A stretch of 59,210 nucleotides of DNA from Xanthobacteraceae bacterium (GTDB taxonomy: Bacteria; Pseudomonadota; Alphaproteobacteria; Rhizobiales; Xanthobacteraceae), in the NCBI GenBank assembly GCA_009694215.1, contig SHVN01000005.1:1-59210 (forward strand), written 5' to 3'. Made by a program: the position numbers and the translations under genes. Below the pieces are notes generated by a model, which saw only the letters and a program-made list of their open reading frames with translations, ran no database searches and was not told where the DNA came from. Of the stretch, positions 1 through 9,331 are shown one piece after another (position 1 is the stretch's first letter; each line of letters starts with the position of its first letter).

Positions 1-633
1 ATGGGCGGGGCGGCGACGGTGCTCGCGCTCGCGCACATGATCATGGGCGCGCGCCTGAAGGTTGCGCTCCGCGTGCTCATCCCAGCGGTGGAGAACTCGG
101 TCGCCGGCAACGCCTTCCGGCCGCTCGACGTCTATCCGTCGCGCAAGGGGCTCAACGTCGAGATCGGCAACACCGACGCGGAAGGCCGCCTGGTGCTGGC
201 CGATGCGCTGGCGCTCGCCTGCGAGGAAGCGCCCGACCTCCTGGTCGACATGGGTACGCTCACCGGCGCGGCGCGCGTCGCGCTCGGCCCCGAGCTGCCG
301 CCGTTCTACACCGACGACGAGGCGCTCGCCGGAGAGCTCGCACAGTCCGCCGCAGCTCAGAACGATCCGCTCTGGCGGCTGCCGCTCTGGAAACGCTACG
401 ACCAGAACCTCGACTCCAAGGTCGCCGACCTCAACAACGTCGCACCCGGCGGCATGGCCGGCTCGATCATCTGCGCCTTGTTCCTCAAGCGCTTCGTGTC
501 GAACGCAAAGAGCTGGCTGCATTTCGACATCTACGCCTGGACGCCGTCGGCGAGGCCTGCACGGCCTGAGGGCGGCGAATGCCAGGCAGCGCGCGCGCTC
601 TATGCGCTGTTAAAACAGCGTTACGGCCAATAG
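1..633 (+). CDS. Leucyl aminopeptidase family protein (M17), 5' end outside window
   Basis: C-terminal 210 residues of an M17 leucyl aminopeptidase, a cytosolic metal-dependent exopeptidase that removes N-terminal residues from peptides. The family motif NTDAEGRLVLADAL lies at residues 57-70 of the visible part and supplies metal-binding Asp and Glu and the catalytic Arg. The first visible codons (MGGAAT) match the interior of the catalytic domain, just after the usual Lys/Asp metal-binding stretch. So base 1 is not the true start and the N-terminal domain lies upstream of the window. The C-terminus ends normally in a TAG stop. The stop is 5 bases from the next start, so co-transcription with the MetE-like gene is likely. 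The exact subfamily (PepA versus PepB-like) cannot be decided from this fragment. Confidence 0.93.
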   Translation: MGGAATVLALAHMIMGARLKVALRVLIPAVENSVAGNAFRPLDVYPSRKGLNVEIGNTDAEGRLVLADALALACEEAPDLLVDMGTLTGAARVALGPELPPFYTDDEALAGELAQSAAAQNDPLWRLPLWKRYDQNLDSKVADLNNVAPGGMAGSIICALFLKRFVSNAKSWLHFDIYAWTPSARPARPEGGECQAARALYALLKQRYGQ

Positions 634-637
634 TCCC

Positions 638-1822
638 ATGTTCACGACACCCAATGACTGGGCGCTGCTCACGACCACTACCGGCGCGCTGCCGCGCCCG
701 GCCTGGTACACCGCGAACCTGCGCGGCATGCCGCTGTCGCAAGGTTTCTCGCAGCAGGCCTATCGCGAGCAGCATTTCGACTGCCTCGCCTGCCATGTCG
801 CGGCCCAGCACCGCGCCGGCATCGATATTTACGTCGATGGCGACACGAGGCTCGACGACGACGTCGCGGGCCGGAGTTGGGTGAGCTACGCGACCGAGCG
901 CATCGAAGGCATCGGCGCGCCGCGCGTCGAAGTGCCGCCGGCGGGCTTCATGGCCGACAAGGGGCCGGGCGACCTGATGTGGGAGGTGATCGAGACCCGC
1001 ATGACGCCGCCGGTCACGGGCAAGATCGGCGCGGCATCGCTGCAGCTCGACCGCGCCTACAAGGCGATCGCGCCGATGACCGACAAACCGGTCAAGATCG
1101 GCTCGATCTCGGCGCAGATTCTCGCGCTGATGCTGACCGACGAGCACTACAAGGGCGACCGGCTGCAGATGCTCATGGACCTGTCGGCCTCGCTCAACCG
1201 CGAATACCACGCGCTGGCCGAGGCCGGCGCGCCGCTAATCCAGATCGAGGAGCCGGCGATCCATCAGATCATCGCCGATCCGAACCAGAAGATCAGGCCG
1301 GAAAGGTGGGTCGAGGCGTTCAACGCCGAGGTCAGAGGCCTGCGCGGCAAGTGCGAGGTCTGGTGCCACACCTGCTGGGGGAGTCCCGCGGCGCAGCGGG
1401 TGGCGAGCAAGAATCAATCCTACAAGGCGGCCCTGCCCTACTTCGACCAGCTCGATGTGGACGTGATCACCGTCGAAGGCGCGTTCAACAACGGCATGGA
1501 CCTCGAACACTTCGGCACGATGATCGGCAAGGACAAGAAGATCGCGCTCGGAGTCATCAGCCATCGCACCTTGCAGGTCGAGCGGCCCGAGGAGGTCGCC
1601 GACCTCATTCGCCGCGCGCTCAAGCATATCGAGCCGGAGCGGCTGATCCTCACCAGCGACTGCGGCTTCGGCCGGCAGTCGGCGAGCCGGATGCACGCCA
1701 CCTACAAGATGATCGCGCTGGTGCGCGGCGCCAACATCGTGCGAAAAGAGCTGGGTTTGCCGGAGGCCTATATCCCCGGCGCCGACGCGAAGCTCTCCAT
1801 GGTGCCGATGGCGAAAGGGTGA
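638..1822 (+). CDS. Cobalamin-independent methionine synthase II (MetE C-terminal-like) family protein
   Basis: 394-residue protein of the UroD/MetE-like TIM-barrel superfamily, corresponding to the catalytic half of cobalamin-independent methionine synthase. Putative zinc ligands are visible in WCHTCW (about residues 242-247) and in the C-terminal TSDCGFGR (about 339-346). It is half the length of full MetE (about 750 residues) and lacks the N-terminal MetE barrel. It therefore belongs to the stand-alone archaeal/alphaproteobacterial type, whose methyl donor is often unknown. It starts 4 bases after the aminopeptidase stop, which suggests one transcript. Role in methyl transfer to a thiol is inferred from the family. 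True methionine synthesis is not shown. Confidence 0.85.
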   Translation: MFTTPNDWALLTTTTGALPRPAWYTANLRGMPLSQGFSQQAYREQHFDCLACHVAAQHRAGIDIYVDGDTRLDDDVAGRSWVSYATERIEGIGAPRVEVPPAGFMADKGPGDLMWEVIETRMTPPVTGKIGAASLQLDRAYKAIAPMTDKPVKIGSISAQILALMLTDEHYKGDRLQMLMDLSASLNREYHALAEAGAPLIQIEEPAIHQIIADPNQKIRPERWVEAFNAEVRGLRGKCEVWCHTCWGSPAAQRVASKNQSYKAALPYFDQLDVDVITVEGAFNNGMDLEHFGTMIGKDKKIALGVISHRTLQVERPEEVADLIRRALKHIEPERLILTSDCGFGRQSASRMHATYKMIALVRGANIVRKELGLPEAYIPGADAKLSMVPMAKG

Positions 1823-1830
1823 CCATCCCA

Positions 1831-1957
1831 CCGTCATTCCGGGGCGCAAGCAAAGCGAGCGAACCCGGAATCCATAACCCCTGTCTTTCGGTTACAATGA
1901 GCACTGGGGCTATGGATTCCGGATAACCGCGCTCCGCGCGGTTATCCGGAATGACGG
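1831..1957. repeat. 127-bp composite palindromic intergenic repeat
   Basis: Three nested or adjacent inverted repeats are visible. The outer arms are perfect 12-mers, CCGTCATTCCGG at 1831-1842 and its complement at 1946-1957. The middle arms of 15 bases with one mismatch lie at 1867-1881 and 1906-1920. An 11-bp hairpin with a 5-base loop lies at 1921-1947. The layout resembles palindromic repeats common between genes of Bradyrhizobium relatives. The right arm contains the ATG at 1951, the longest possible start of the following gene, and this argues that translation actually begins further downstream. Confidence 0.8.
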
Positions 1958-1989
1958 CGGTGAGTAACTCAACTTCAGGAACCAATGCA

Positions 1990-2829
1990 GTGACCTTCGA
2001 TCCCCGCATCACCCCTGCTCGTCCCGACCTCGCCGCCGCGCGTCTGCGCGGCAAGATCAAGGCGGTGCGCTATGAGGAGGGCACGGAGCAGGAGGTGATC
2101 GCAGGTATTGTGCCGGTGCGGAAGGAGCCGTCGCACGGCGCGCCGTTGCTCACCGAGGCGCTGTGCGGCGAGCGCGTGACGGTCTACGAAACCGACGAGG
2201 AAGGCTGGGCCTGGGGCCAGCTCCAGTCCGACGGCTATGTCGGCTGGCTGCCGGCCGTGGCGTTGCTCGCGCCACAGGCGCCGCCGACCCACAAGGTCGC
2301 GGCGCTGCGGACGCTGGCGTTCCCCGGGCCGTCGATCAAGCTGCCGCCGACGGACGCGCTGCCGCTCGGCGCGCAGGTGGCGGTGGCGCGAGAGCAGGAC
2401 AGCTTTGCCGTCACCGAATCCGGCTTCTATCTGCCGACGCGCCATCTCGCGCCGCTCGCCGCCGTTGAGGCCGATTTCGTCGCCGTGGCCGAGCGCTTCG
2501 CCGGCGTGCCGTATCTCTGGGGCGGCAAGTCGAGCCTTGGTCTCGACTGCTCGGGTCTGGTGCAGGTCGCGCTAACGGCGTGCGGCGTCAAATGCCCGCG
2601 CGACAGCGACATGCAGGAGAGCGCGCTCGGCAAGCCCGCAAGCCTCGCCGGCCTGCAGAGCGGTGATCTCATCTTCTGGAAAGGCCACGTTGCCATCGCG
2701 CGCGGCCGCAACAGCATGATCCACGCCAACGCCTTCCACATGGCGGTGGCGATCGAGCCTGTGGCCGAAGCATTGGCGCGCATCGGCGCAGCGGGCAGCC
2801 AGGTCACCAGCGTCAGGCGGCTCAAATGA
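1990..2829 (+). CDS. NlpC/P60 family cysteine peptidase
   Basis: 279-residue putative peptidoglycan hydrolase. Bacterial SH3-like segments occupy the first half (the GWAWGQLQSDGYVGWL region is typical). The C-terminal NlpC/P60 domain has the catalytic Cys in GLDCSGLVQ (about residue 186) and the catalytic His in GHVAIARG (about 232). Such enzymes cleave D-Glu/meso-DAP bonds in stem peptides. I chose the GTG at 1990. It has an AGGA ribosome-binding site at 1977-1980, it gives the family-like N-terminus TFDPRITPARPDLAAARLRG, and the earlier in-frame ATG at 1951 lies inside a repeat arm. No signal peptide is visible with either start. Pairing with an M17 aminopeptidase suggests joint recycling of murein or peptides, which is an inference. 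Confidence 0.88.
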   Translation: MTFDPRITPARPDLAAARLRGKIKAVRYEEGTEQEVIAGIVPVRKEPSHGAPLLTEALCGERVTVYETDEEGWAWGQLQSDGYVGWLPAVALLAPQAPPTHKVAALRTLAFPGPSIKLPPTDALPLGAQVAVAREQDSFAVTESGFYLPTRHLAPLAAVEADFVAVAERFAGVPYLWGGKSSLGLDCSGLVQVALTACGVKCPRDSDMQESALGKPASLAGLQSGDLIFWKGHVAIARGRNSMIHANAFHMAVAIEPVAEALARIGAAGSQVTSVRRLK

Positions 2830-2835
2830 AAATGC

Positions 2836-3822
2836 CTATTGCGAGCCGGCGAGCCCGACGGCGGTGAGTATCTTCCGCCAGTTCGCGACATCGGCCTTGA
2901 TGTAGCGCTCGGTCTCGTCGGCCGACGGCGGGTCCAGCGGGATCAGCCCCATGTTCGAAATTCTCTGCTGCATTTCCGGCGCGGACATGATGCGTTTCAT
3001 CTCGGCATTCAACCGCTCGACAATCGGCTTCGGCGTGCCGGAGCGCGCAGCCAGCATGTGCCATGCGACGACCTCGTAATCGGGCGCGCTCGCGGCTTCC
3101 GCGAACGGCGGCACGCTCGGATGCGCCGGCAGGCGCTGCTTCGAGGAGACCGCGAGCGCGCGAAGCTTGCCGTCGCGGATCAGCGCCAGCGACGCGCCCG
3201 CCTCGGCGAAAGCGAAGTCGATGTGGCCCGAGGCGACGTCCATGATCGACTGCGGGCTATTGCGGTAGGGCACATGGGTGATCTTCAGATCGAACCGGTG
3301 CTTCATCACCTCGACGGCGAAGTGCGGCACGCCCCCGCCGGCGGGCGAACTGTAGTTCAGCGGAGTGGTGCGCTCCTTGGCGTACTTGATGAATTCGGGG
3401 ACTGACTGCACCGGCAGCGACGGATTGACCACCAGGATGAACGGCGAAATCAGGTAGTGCGAGATCGGAATGAGGTCCTTCTCGGGATCGTAGGGCAACT
3501 GCTTGTAGAGCACCTGGTTGTAGGACAGCGTGGACGGCGCGGCGACCAGCAGCGTGTGCCCATCCGCCGGAGCAGACAGCGCGGTTTGCGTCGCGGCGAA
3601 GAAGCCTGCGCCCGGCTTGTTCTCGATGATGACCGGCTTGCCAACGCTCTTGGCGAGCTGCTCGCCGTAAAGTCGGGCGATGATGTCCATGCCGGTGCCG
3701 GCCGCGAGCGGCACGACCAGCGTGATCGTCTTCGACGGAAAGTCCTGCGCCGGAACCAGCCGGGCATCGAGTGCGGCCAGCGCAAGGCCAGCCAGTGCGA
3801 AGCGTGCGAACAGCCGCGTCAT
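2836..3822 (-). CDS. Bug-family tripartite tricarboxylate transporter substrate-binding protein
   Basis: 328-residue periplasmic binding protein of the Bug (TctC-like) family. It has an N-terminal signal peptide (MTRLFARFALAGLALAALDA) followed by the family opening FPSKTITLVVPLAAGTGMDIIARLYGEQL, cited here in part, and KPVIIENKPGAG. The ATG at 3822 was chosen because AGGGAGG precedes it and the signal peptide begins there. The longer open frame up to 4221 is read-through of the upstream gene in the wrong frame. It is the last gene of the leftward yej/Nudix series, 62 bases after the broken dehydrogenase. No TctA/TctB membrane partners are nearby, so this is an orphan binding protein. Ligand unknown (family members bind carboxylates or nicotinate-like compounds). 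Confidence 0.9.
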   Translation of the reverse strand: MTRLFARFALAGLALAALDARLVPAQDFPSKTITLVVPLAAGTGMDIIARLYGEQLAKSVGKPVIIENKPGAGFFAATQTALSAPADGHTLLVAAPSTLSYNQVLYKQLPYDPEKDLIPISHYLISPFILVVNPSLPVQSVPEFIKYAKERTTPLNYSSPAGGGVPHFAVEVMKHRFDLKITHVPYRNSPQSIMDVASGHIDFAFAEAGASLALIRDGKLRALAVSSKQRLPAHPSVPPFAEAASAPDYEVVAWHMLAARSGTPKPIVERLNAEMKRIMSAPEMQQRISNMGLIPLDPPSADETERYIKADVANWRKILTAVGLAGSQ

Positions 3823-3884
3823 CGATCCCTCCCTGAGGCGATGGCGCCGGTTGCTCCGGCGCTCGATACCGAGGGCCCAGGGTA

Positions 3885-4705
3885 TCAATAGCCGCAGGTG
3901 CGGTCGATCTGGTTGTCCAGCGGCAGCGGCTCCTGCGGAAAAACGTCGAGGGTGGCGTCTTCCAGTGTGCCTTCGTCGAGCGCCGCGAGGATCTAAGCGT
4001 CGACCTGCAACTGGCCCCGCCCGGCATTGATCAGGAACGCGCCGCCCGCCGCGCCGTCGCGCTCGAGCTTGCGGAACAGCATAAGGTTCAGAAGCCCCTC
4101 GGTATCGGGCGTGCGCGGCAGCAGGCAGACCAGAATCTCCGTCCGCGCCAGGAAGGCGTCGAGCCCGGCTTTGCCATGAAAGGTGTCGACCCCGGGCAGG
4201 CTTTTGGGCGAGCGGCTCCATCCCGCGACCTTGAAGCCGAGACGCATGAGCGTGTCCGCCGCGTGGCCGCCGACCGCACCGAGGCCCATCACGCCGACGC
4301 TCACCTCGCCCGCCGCCGGCTGATCGTGCGCGCGCCAGAACCGCTCGCGCTGCTGCGCGTCATAGCGCCGCTGCCGCCGGTGGTGCATCAGCACATGCAG
4401 CGCGACGTATTCGGTCACCCGCGCGGCGAGATCAGGATGCGCCACGCGCGCCAGCGGGACCCGCGGCAAGGCCGGATCGGCGAGCAGATGATCGACGCCG
4501 GCGCCGAGATTGATGACCGCCTTGAGATTGGGACACCCGGCAAGTAGGCCGTGCGGCGCAAGCCAGACGCAGGCATAGGCGATATCGGCCGCATCACCGT
4601 CGCGTCCGGCCAGACGCGCATTTCGCGGCCCTTGGCATGGGAGCGAAGCTCTCCCAGCCATTCGCCGGGCTGTGGCCCGTTGAAGGCCAGGAGCACGGCG
4701 CTCAT
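3885..4705 (-). pseudogene. D-isomer-specific 2-hydroxyacid dehydrogenase (GhrA-like), frameshift plus in-frame TAG
   Basis: Remnant of a glyoxylate/hydroxypyruvate reductase. The start MSAVLLAFNGPQPGEWLGEL is at 4705 and shares an ATGA overlap with the Nudix stop. Near 4605 the frame changes: a single missing base (probably GCGGAC read as GCGAC) joins RVWPDA to DGDAADIAYACVW. The NAD-binding core follows (GVMGLGAVGGHAADTL, INAGRGQLQVDA). A TAG at 3993-3995 then interrupts the reading just before ILAALDEGTLEDATLDVF, and the natural C-terminus CGY ends at 3885. Both lesions lie in otherwise well preserved coding sequence, so decay is recent or the sequence has errors. If intact it would reduce glyoxylate or hydroxypyruvate with NAD(P)H. 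Confidence 0.85.
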
Positions 4706-5307
4706 CGCGTGGCAATCTCGCGCAGCCTGGCGCGGTTGAGCGCGAGCCATTGCAGGCAGATGACTGCCGCGCCGTAGTGCAGCTGGCCCGCAGCGAGCGC
4801 TTCGAGCGCGCGGTCGATCGGCACGCGAATGGGGCGCGTGTCCTCCTGCTCGTCCGCCGCGCCGGCGCGCTCCGGCACCTTCGACGCATCGACGACGCCG
4901 AGAAAGAAGAACATGTGCTCGTCCGAGGAGCCGGCCGACGGCATCAAATCGAACAGCGGCACCAGAGGCTGCGGCACCACGCCAATTTCCTCCTGACATT
5001 CGCGGCGCGCGGCGTCGGCGACGTCTTCACCGCGCTCGACCCGTCCTGCCGGCACCTCCACCACATCGCCCTTGCCGAGAGCAAGATGCGCGCCGAGACG
5101 GAACTGGCGGATCAGCACGATCTCGTCGCGGTCGAGATCGACGGCAAGGATGACCACGACGCGCCCAACCCGAATCGCATCACGCTCGAACGCTGCGCCG
5201 TCGAGCTTCACGCGATAGCGCTCGTAGCGATAAAAGCCGCCGCCGCGACTTTCGGGCTCGCTGAGCTCGACCTCAACCGCAGCGTCGGAGAGATCGGCGT
5301 CACTCAT
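4702..5307 (-). CDS. Nudix hydrolase
   Basis: 201-residue Nudix enzyme. The Nudix box GX5EX7REUXEEXGU is complete in the stretch beginning GRVERGED and ending RRECQEEIGV. The N-terminal beta-rich part and length resemble ADP-ribose pyrophosphatase-type (NudF/TrgB-like) proteins, which hydrolyse nucleoside diphosphate-X compounds. The substrate cannot be read from sequence. It starts 8 bases after the yejF stop and overlaps the broken dehydrogenase by 4 bases, so it belongs to the same leftward transcript as the peptide transporter. Confidence 0.9.
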   Translation of the reverse strand: MSDADLSDAAVEVELSEPESRGGGFYRYERYRVKLDGAAFERDAIRVGRVVVILAVDLDRDEIVLIRQFRLGAHLALGKGDVVEVPAGRVERGEDVADAARRECQEEIGVVPQPLVPLFDLMPSAGSSDEHMFFFLGVVDASKVPERAGAADEQEDTRPIRVPIDRALEALAAGQLHYGAAVICLQWLALNRARLREIATR

Positions 5308-5315
5308 GGAACAGC

Positions 5316-6953
5316 CTATTGGGCGATGACAGCCTCGGGCGAGGCTTCGAGGTTGAAGGCAGCGGCGAACAGCGCGCGGGTGTAGGCGGTCTTCGGCGAC
5401 TTAAATATCTCCGCCGCGGGACCGGTCTCCACCACCTTGCCTTCCTTCATCACCATCAGGCTCGACGACATCGCCGCCACCACGCGCAGGTCGTGGGAGA
5501 TGAACATGTAGGTGAGGTCGTGCCGCTTCTGCAGCGCGCACAACAGATCGACCATCTGCGCCTGGATCAGCATGTCGAGCGCACTGGTCGGCTCGTCGAG
5601 CACGACGAAGGTCGGTTCCAGCACGATGGCGCGCGCGACCGCGATGCGCTGGCGCTGGCCGCCGGAGAACTCGTGCGGATAGCGGAATCGCGTCTCGGGA
5701 TCGAGGCCGACGTCGACCAGCGCCTTGATGACGTGCTTCTCGCATTCGTGCCGGGGAATGTGCGGCATGTGAATCCACATGCCTTCCTGGATGATGTCGG
5801 ACACCGACATGCGCGGCGACAGTGAGCCGTAGGGGTCCTGGAACACGATCTGCATATTGCGGCGGTGTGGGCGCATTTCCTTGAAGCGCAGGCCCTGCAG
5901 CGGATTGCCCATGAACACGATCGGGCCGTCCGAGGAAATGAGCCGCAGGATGGCGAGGCCGAGCGTGGTCTTGCCGGAGCCCGATTCGCCGACCACGCCG
6001 AGCGTCTCGCCCTTGCGCACCTCGACACTGACGCCGTCCACCGCCTTGATGTGGCCAACGGTCTTGCGGGTGATGCCGCGCTTGATCGGAAACCAGACCT
6101 TCAGGTCGTCGGTCTTGAGCACAATCTCGCCGGTGGGGTTGGGCTGCAGGGCGTGCGGATGCGGCTCGGCGGCGAGCAGCGCCTTGGTGTAGGGATGCTG
6201 CGGCGACTTGAAGATGTCGGCGACGGCGTTTTCCTCGACGATCTTGCCGTCCTTCATCACGCAGACCCGGTCGGCGATCTTGCGGACGATGCCGAGATCG
6301 TGGGTGATGAACAGCATGGCCATGCCGAGGCGGGCCTGCAGCTCCTTGAGAAGATTGAGGATTTGCGCCTGGACCGTGACGTCCAGCGCGGTCGTCGGCT
6401 CATCGGCGATCAAGAGGTCCGGCTCGTTGGCCAGCGCCATCGCGATCATCACGCGCTGGCGCTGGCCGCCGGACATCTGGTGCGGGTAGCTCTGCAGCCT
6501 CGTCTCCGGATTGGGGATGCCTACCTGGGTCAGCAGTTCGAGGATGCGCTTGCGCGCCGACGCGCCGGTCAGCCCGCGGTGCAGCAGCAGAATCTCGCCG
6601 ATCTGCCGCTCGATGGTGTGCAGCGGATTGAGCGAGGTCATCGGCTCCTGGAAGATGATGGTGATGTCGGCGCCGCGAATCTCGCGGATCTTGCGCTCGG
6701 GCAGGCTGAGCAGGTCCTGGCCCTTGAACATCACCTGGCCGGACGGATGGCTCGCCGCCGGATAGGGCAGAAGCTTCATGATCGACAGCGCGGTCGCCGA
6801 CTTGCCCGAGCCGGATTCGCCGACGAGCGCAAGCGTCTCACCCTTCCGAATGCTGAACGAGATGCGGTCGACGGCCAGCACCTGGCGCTCGCCCGTGCCG
6901 AAGGCAATCGACAGGTCTTTAACGGAAAGGAGAGGCTCGGTGGTCATGTCCAT
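5316..6953 (-). CDS. yejF: ABC transporter ATP-binding protein (YejF-like, two ABC domains)
   Basis: 545-residue fused ATPase of an oligopeptide/microcin C-type importer. The N-terminal ABC domain has Walker A GESGSGKS (residues 45-52), signature MSGGQRQR and Walker [13 protein letters not shown]. The second domain has [19 protein letters not shown] and [11 protein letters not shown]. The tandem domain arrangement and length match YejF. It works with YejB and YejE encoded 4 bases and about 1.2 kb upstream. In enterobacteria Yej imports peptides and microcin C. The substrate here is not known. Confidence 0.95.
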   Translation of the reverse strand: MDMTTEPLLSVKDLSIAFGTGERQVLAVDRISFSIRKGETLALVGESGSGKSATALSIMKLLPYPAASHPSGQVMFKGQDLLSLPERKIREIRGADITIIFQEPMTSLNPLHTIERQIGEILLLHRGLTGASARKRILELLTQVGIPNPETRLQSYPHQMSGGQRQRVMIAMALANEPDLLIADEPTTALDVTVQAQILNLLKELQARLGMAMLFITHDLGIVRKIADRVCVMKDGKIVEENAVADIFKSPQHPYTKALLAAEPHPHALQPNPTGEIVLKTDDLKVWFPIKRGITRKTVGHIKAVDGVSVEVRKGETLGVVGESGSGKTTLGLAILRLISSDGPIVFMGNPLQGLRFKEMRPHRRNMQIVFQDPYGSLSPRMSVSDIIQEGMWIHMPHIPRHECEKHVIKALVDVGLDPETRFRYPHEFSGGQRQRIAVARAIVLEPTFVVLDEPTSALDMLIQAQMVDLLCALQKRHDLTYMFISHDLRVVAAMSSSLMVMKEGKVVETGPAAEIFKSPKTAYTRALFAAAFNLEASPEAVIAQ

Positions 6954-6957
6954 GCGG

Positions 6958-8139
6958 TTACCGGAACGTCTTGCGCGGGTCGAAGGCGTCGCGCACCGCC
7001 TCGCCGATGAAGATCAGGAGCGACAGCATGATCGCGACCGAGAAGAAGCCGGCGAGCCCGAGCCACGGCGCCTGGATGTTGGTCTTGCCCTGCGACAGCA
7101 GTTCGCCGAGCGACGGCGAGCCCGGCGGCAGGCCGAACCCCAGGAAGTCGAGCGCGGTCAGCGTCATCACCGAGGACGACAGGATGAACGGCAGGAACGT
7201 CATGGTCGCGACCATCGCGTTCGGCAGGAGATGCCGGAACATGATGATGCTGTTGGACACGCCGAGCGCACGCGCAGCCTGGATGTATTCAAAGTTACGG
7301 CCGCGCAGGAATTCGGCGCGGACCAGACCCACCAGCGACACCCAGGAGAACAGCAGCAGAATCCCAAGCAGCACGAAGAAGCCCGGCACCAGCACCGAGG
7401 AAATGATCAGCAGCAGATAGAGCGACGGCACCGAGGTCCAGATTTCGATGACGCGCTGGAACAAGAGGTCCGTCCAGCCGCCGAAATAGCCCTGCACCGC
7501 GCCCGCCGCCACGCCGACGATCGACGAAATGATCGTCAGGATCAGCCCGAACCACACCGAGATGCGGAAGCCGTAGATCAGCCGCGCCACCACGTCGCGG
7601 CCATGGTCATCGGTGCCGAGCCAATTGTATTCGAGGTCGCGGCACCCGGTGAGCTTCTTCTTCTCGAACACTGGCTTGCACTGCTCCTCGGTCAGCTTCC
7701 AGGTCGGCGGCGACGGCGCCGGCGTCGGCAGATCGAGATTGTGCGAGTCGTAGCGATAGCGGATCGGCGGCCAGATCATGGTGCCGCCCTTCTTCGCGAT
7801 CAGCTCCTGCAGGAACGGATCGCGGAAATCCGCCGCGGTCTCAAAATCGCCGCCGAACTTCGTCTCCGGGTAGGTGACGACCGCCGGGAAATAGGCCTTG
7901 CCGTCCATCAGGATCAGGAACGGCTTGTCGTTGGCGATGAATTCGGCGAACAGCGAAACCAAGAACAGCACCAGGAACACCCACATCGCCCAGTAGCCGC
8001 GGCGGTTGCGGGTGAAGTTCTCCCAGCGCCGGCGGTTGAGCGGCGACAGCGTGAGCAGCCCCGTCTTCGGCGGCGTATCGACAGCGACGAGCGCGGTCGG
8101 TTCGGGGGTCGGCGCGTTTTCGGTCACGCGGGCGTCCAT
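6958..8139 (-). CDS. yejE: ABC transporter permease (YejE-like)
   Basis: 393-residue inner-membrane permease. A proline-rich cytoplasmic N-terminus precedes the first membrane segment (YWAMWVFLVLFLVSLFAEFI). A long periplasmic loop (about residues 75-160) follows, then the BPD-transport domain with the EAA loop around RNFEYIQAARALGVSN. The insertion between the first membrane segment and the core is typical of YejE. It starts 1 base after the yejB stop, indicating translational coupling. Confidence 0.94.
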   Translation of the reverse strand: MDARVTENAPTPEPTALVAVDTPPKTGLLTLSPLNRRRWENFTRNRRGYWAMWVFLVLFLVSLFAEFIANDKPFLILMDGKAYFPAVVTYPETKFGGDFETAADFRDPFLQELIAKKGGTMIWPPIRYRYDSHNLDLPTPAPSPPTWKLTEEQCKPVFEKKKLTGCRDLEYNWLGTDDHGRDVVARLIYGFRISVWFGLILTIISSIVGVAAGAVQGYFGGWTDLLFQRVIEIWTSVPSLYLLLIISSVLVPGFFVLLGILLLFSWVSLVGLVRAEFLRGRNFEYIQAARALGVSNSIIMFRHLLPNAMVATMTFLPFILSSSVMTLTALDFLGFGLPPGSPSLGELLSQGKTNIQAPWLGLAGFFSVAIMLSLLIFIGEAVRDAFDPRKTFR

Positions 8140-8140
8140 C

Positions 8141-9256
8141 TCAGACCTCCCGCGTCTCGAAATCGATCCGCGGATCGATCCAGGTGTAGGTCAGGTCCGA
8201 GATCAGATTCACCACGAGCCCGATCAGCGCGAAGATGTAGAGCGTGGCGAACACAACCGGGTAGTCGCGGTTGAGCACGCTTTCGAACCCGAGGAGCCCC
8301 AGCCCGTCGAGCGAGAAGATGGTCTCGATCAGCAGCGAGCCCGAGAAGAACGCGTGCACGAAGGCGCTGGGGAACCCGGCGATGACGATCAGCATCGCGT
8401 TGCGGAAGATGTGGCCGTAGAGAACCTGGCGCGGCGCGCAGCCTTTGGCCCGGGCGGTGAGCACATACTGCTTCTTGATCTCGTCGAGGAACGAGTTCTT
8501 GGTCAAGAGCGTCATGGTGGCGAACGAACTCAGCATCATGGCGATGATCGGCAGCGTCAGATGCCAGAAGTAATCGAGGATCTTCTGCCACCAGGACAGC
8601 GACGACCAGTTGTCCGAGGTGAGCCCGCGCAGGGGGAATACGTCCCAGTAGGAGCCGCCGGCGAACAGGATAATGAGGAAGATCGCGATCAGGAAGCCCG
8701 GGATGGCGTAGCCGACGATGATGACACCCGAGGTCCAGACGTCGAACCGCGAGCCGTCGGACACGGCCTTGCGGATGCCCAGCGGAATCGAGATGAGATA
8801 GGTCAGCAGCGTCATCCAGATGCCGAGCGACATCGACACCGGCAGCTTCTCCTTGACGAGCTGCATCACGCTGGTGTCGCGGAAGTAGCTCTTGCCGAAA
8901 TCGAAGACGATGAAGTTCTTCAGCATCAGAAAGAAGCGCTCGTGGGCCGGCTTGTCGAAGCCGAACTGGACTTCCAGCTTCTTGATGAACTCGGGATCGA
9001 GGCCCTGGGCGCCACGGTACTTGGACGAGGAGGAGTCGACCGCCGAGCCGCCCTGCGCCCCACGGCCGCCGAAGTCGCCGCCCTGGCCGGAGCCGGGGAT
9101 GCGCGAGCTCGCGCCGGTGTCGGAGCCGGAGATCTGCGCGATCACGCGCTCCACCGGCCCACCGGGCGCGAACTGCACCACCACGAATGAGACCAGCATG
9201 ATGCCGAGCAGGGTCGGGATCATGAACAGCAGGCGGCGAATGATATAGGCGGACAT
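8141..9256 (-). CDS. yejB: ABC transporter permease (YejB-like)
   Basis: 371-residue permease with the DppB/OppB-type N-terminus [19 protein letters not shown] and the BPD-transport core. The EAA-like loop [22 protein letters not shown] (partly quoted) faces the ATPase. A Gly/Ser-rich stretch at about residues 45-70 sits in the periplasmic loop and is longer than in simple DppB proteins, as in YejB. The short space to yejE (1 base) and 75 bases to the second binding protein support one operon. Confidence 0.94.
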   Translation of the reverse strand: MSAYIIRRLLFMIPTLLGIMLVSFVVVQFAPGGPVERVIAQISGSDTGASSRIPGSGQGGDFGGRGAQGGSAVDSSSSKYRGAQGLDPEFIKKLEVQFGFDKPAHERFFLMLKNFIVFDFGKSYFRDTSVMQLVKEKLPVSMSLGIWMTLLTYLISIPLGIRKAVSDGSRFDVWTSGVIIVGYAIPGFLIAIFLIILFAGGSYWDVFPLRGLTSDNWSSLSWWQKILDYFWHLTLPIIAMMLSSFATMTLLTKNSFLDEIKKQYVLTARAKGCAPRQVLYGHIFRNAMLIVIAGFPSAFVHAFFSGSLLIETIFSLDGLGLLGFESVLNRDYPVVFATLYIFALIGLVVNLISDLTYTWIDPRIDFETREV

Positions 9257-9271
9257 GAGCTTGGATTGATC

Positions 9272-9286
9272 CTAAAACGATTTTAG
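9272..9286. repeat. Short palindrome in the yejA-yejB gap, part of a dispersed repeat-like sequence
   Basis: CTAAAACGATTTTAG is a perfect palindrome around CGA. It lies in the 75-base gap between the second YejA-like gene and yejB. Flanking sequence (GCATGACC, then GGATCGTGCTTTAG at about 9324-9337, the end of which enters the yejA stop region) resembles a degenerate version of the GATCATGC palindromes seen at 20182 and 46651. There is no T-run, so a classical terminator is unlikely. It may stabilise or separate segments of the mRNA. Confidence 0.45.
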
Positions 9287-9331
9287 CATGACCCTACCCC
9301 GATACCTGCTCCCGGTTCCAGGGATCGTGCT

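Noticed and set aside
2836-4221. 461-residue fusion of dehydrogenase and Bug protein
   Set aside because: The N-terminal 133 codons are the broken dehydrogenase read in a wrong frame; a proper signal peptide and ribosome-binding site start at 3822.
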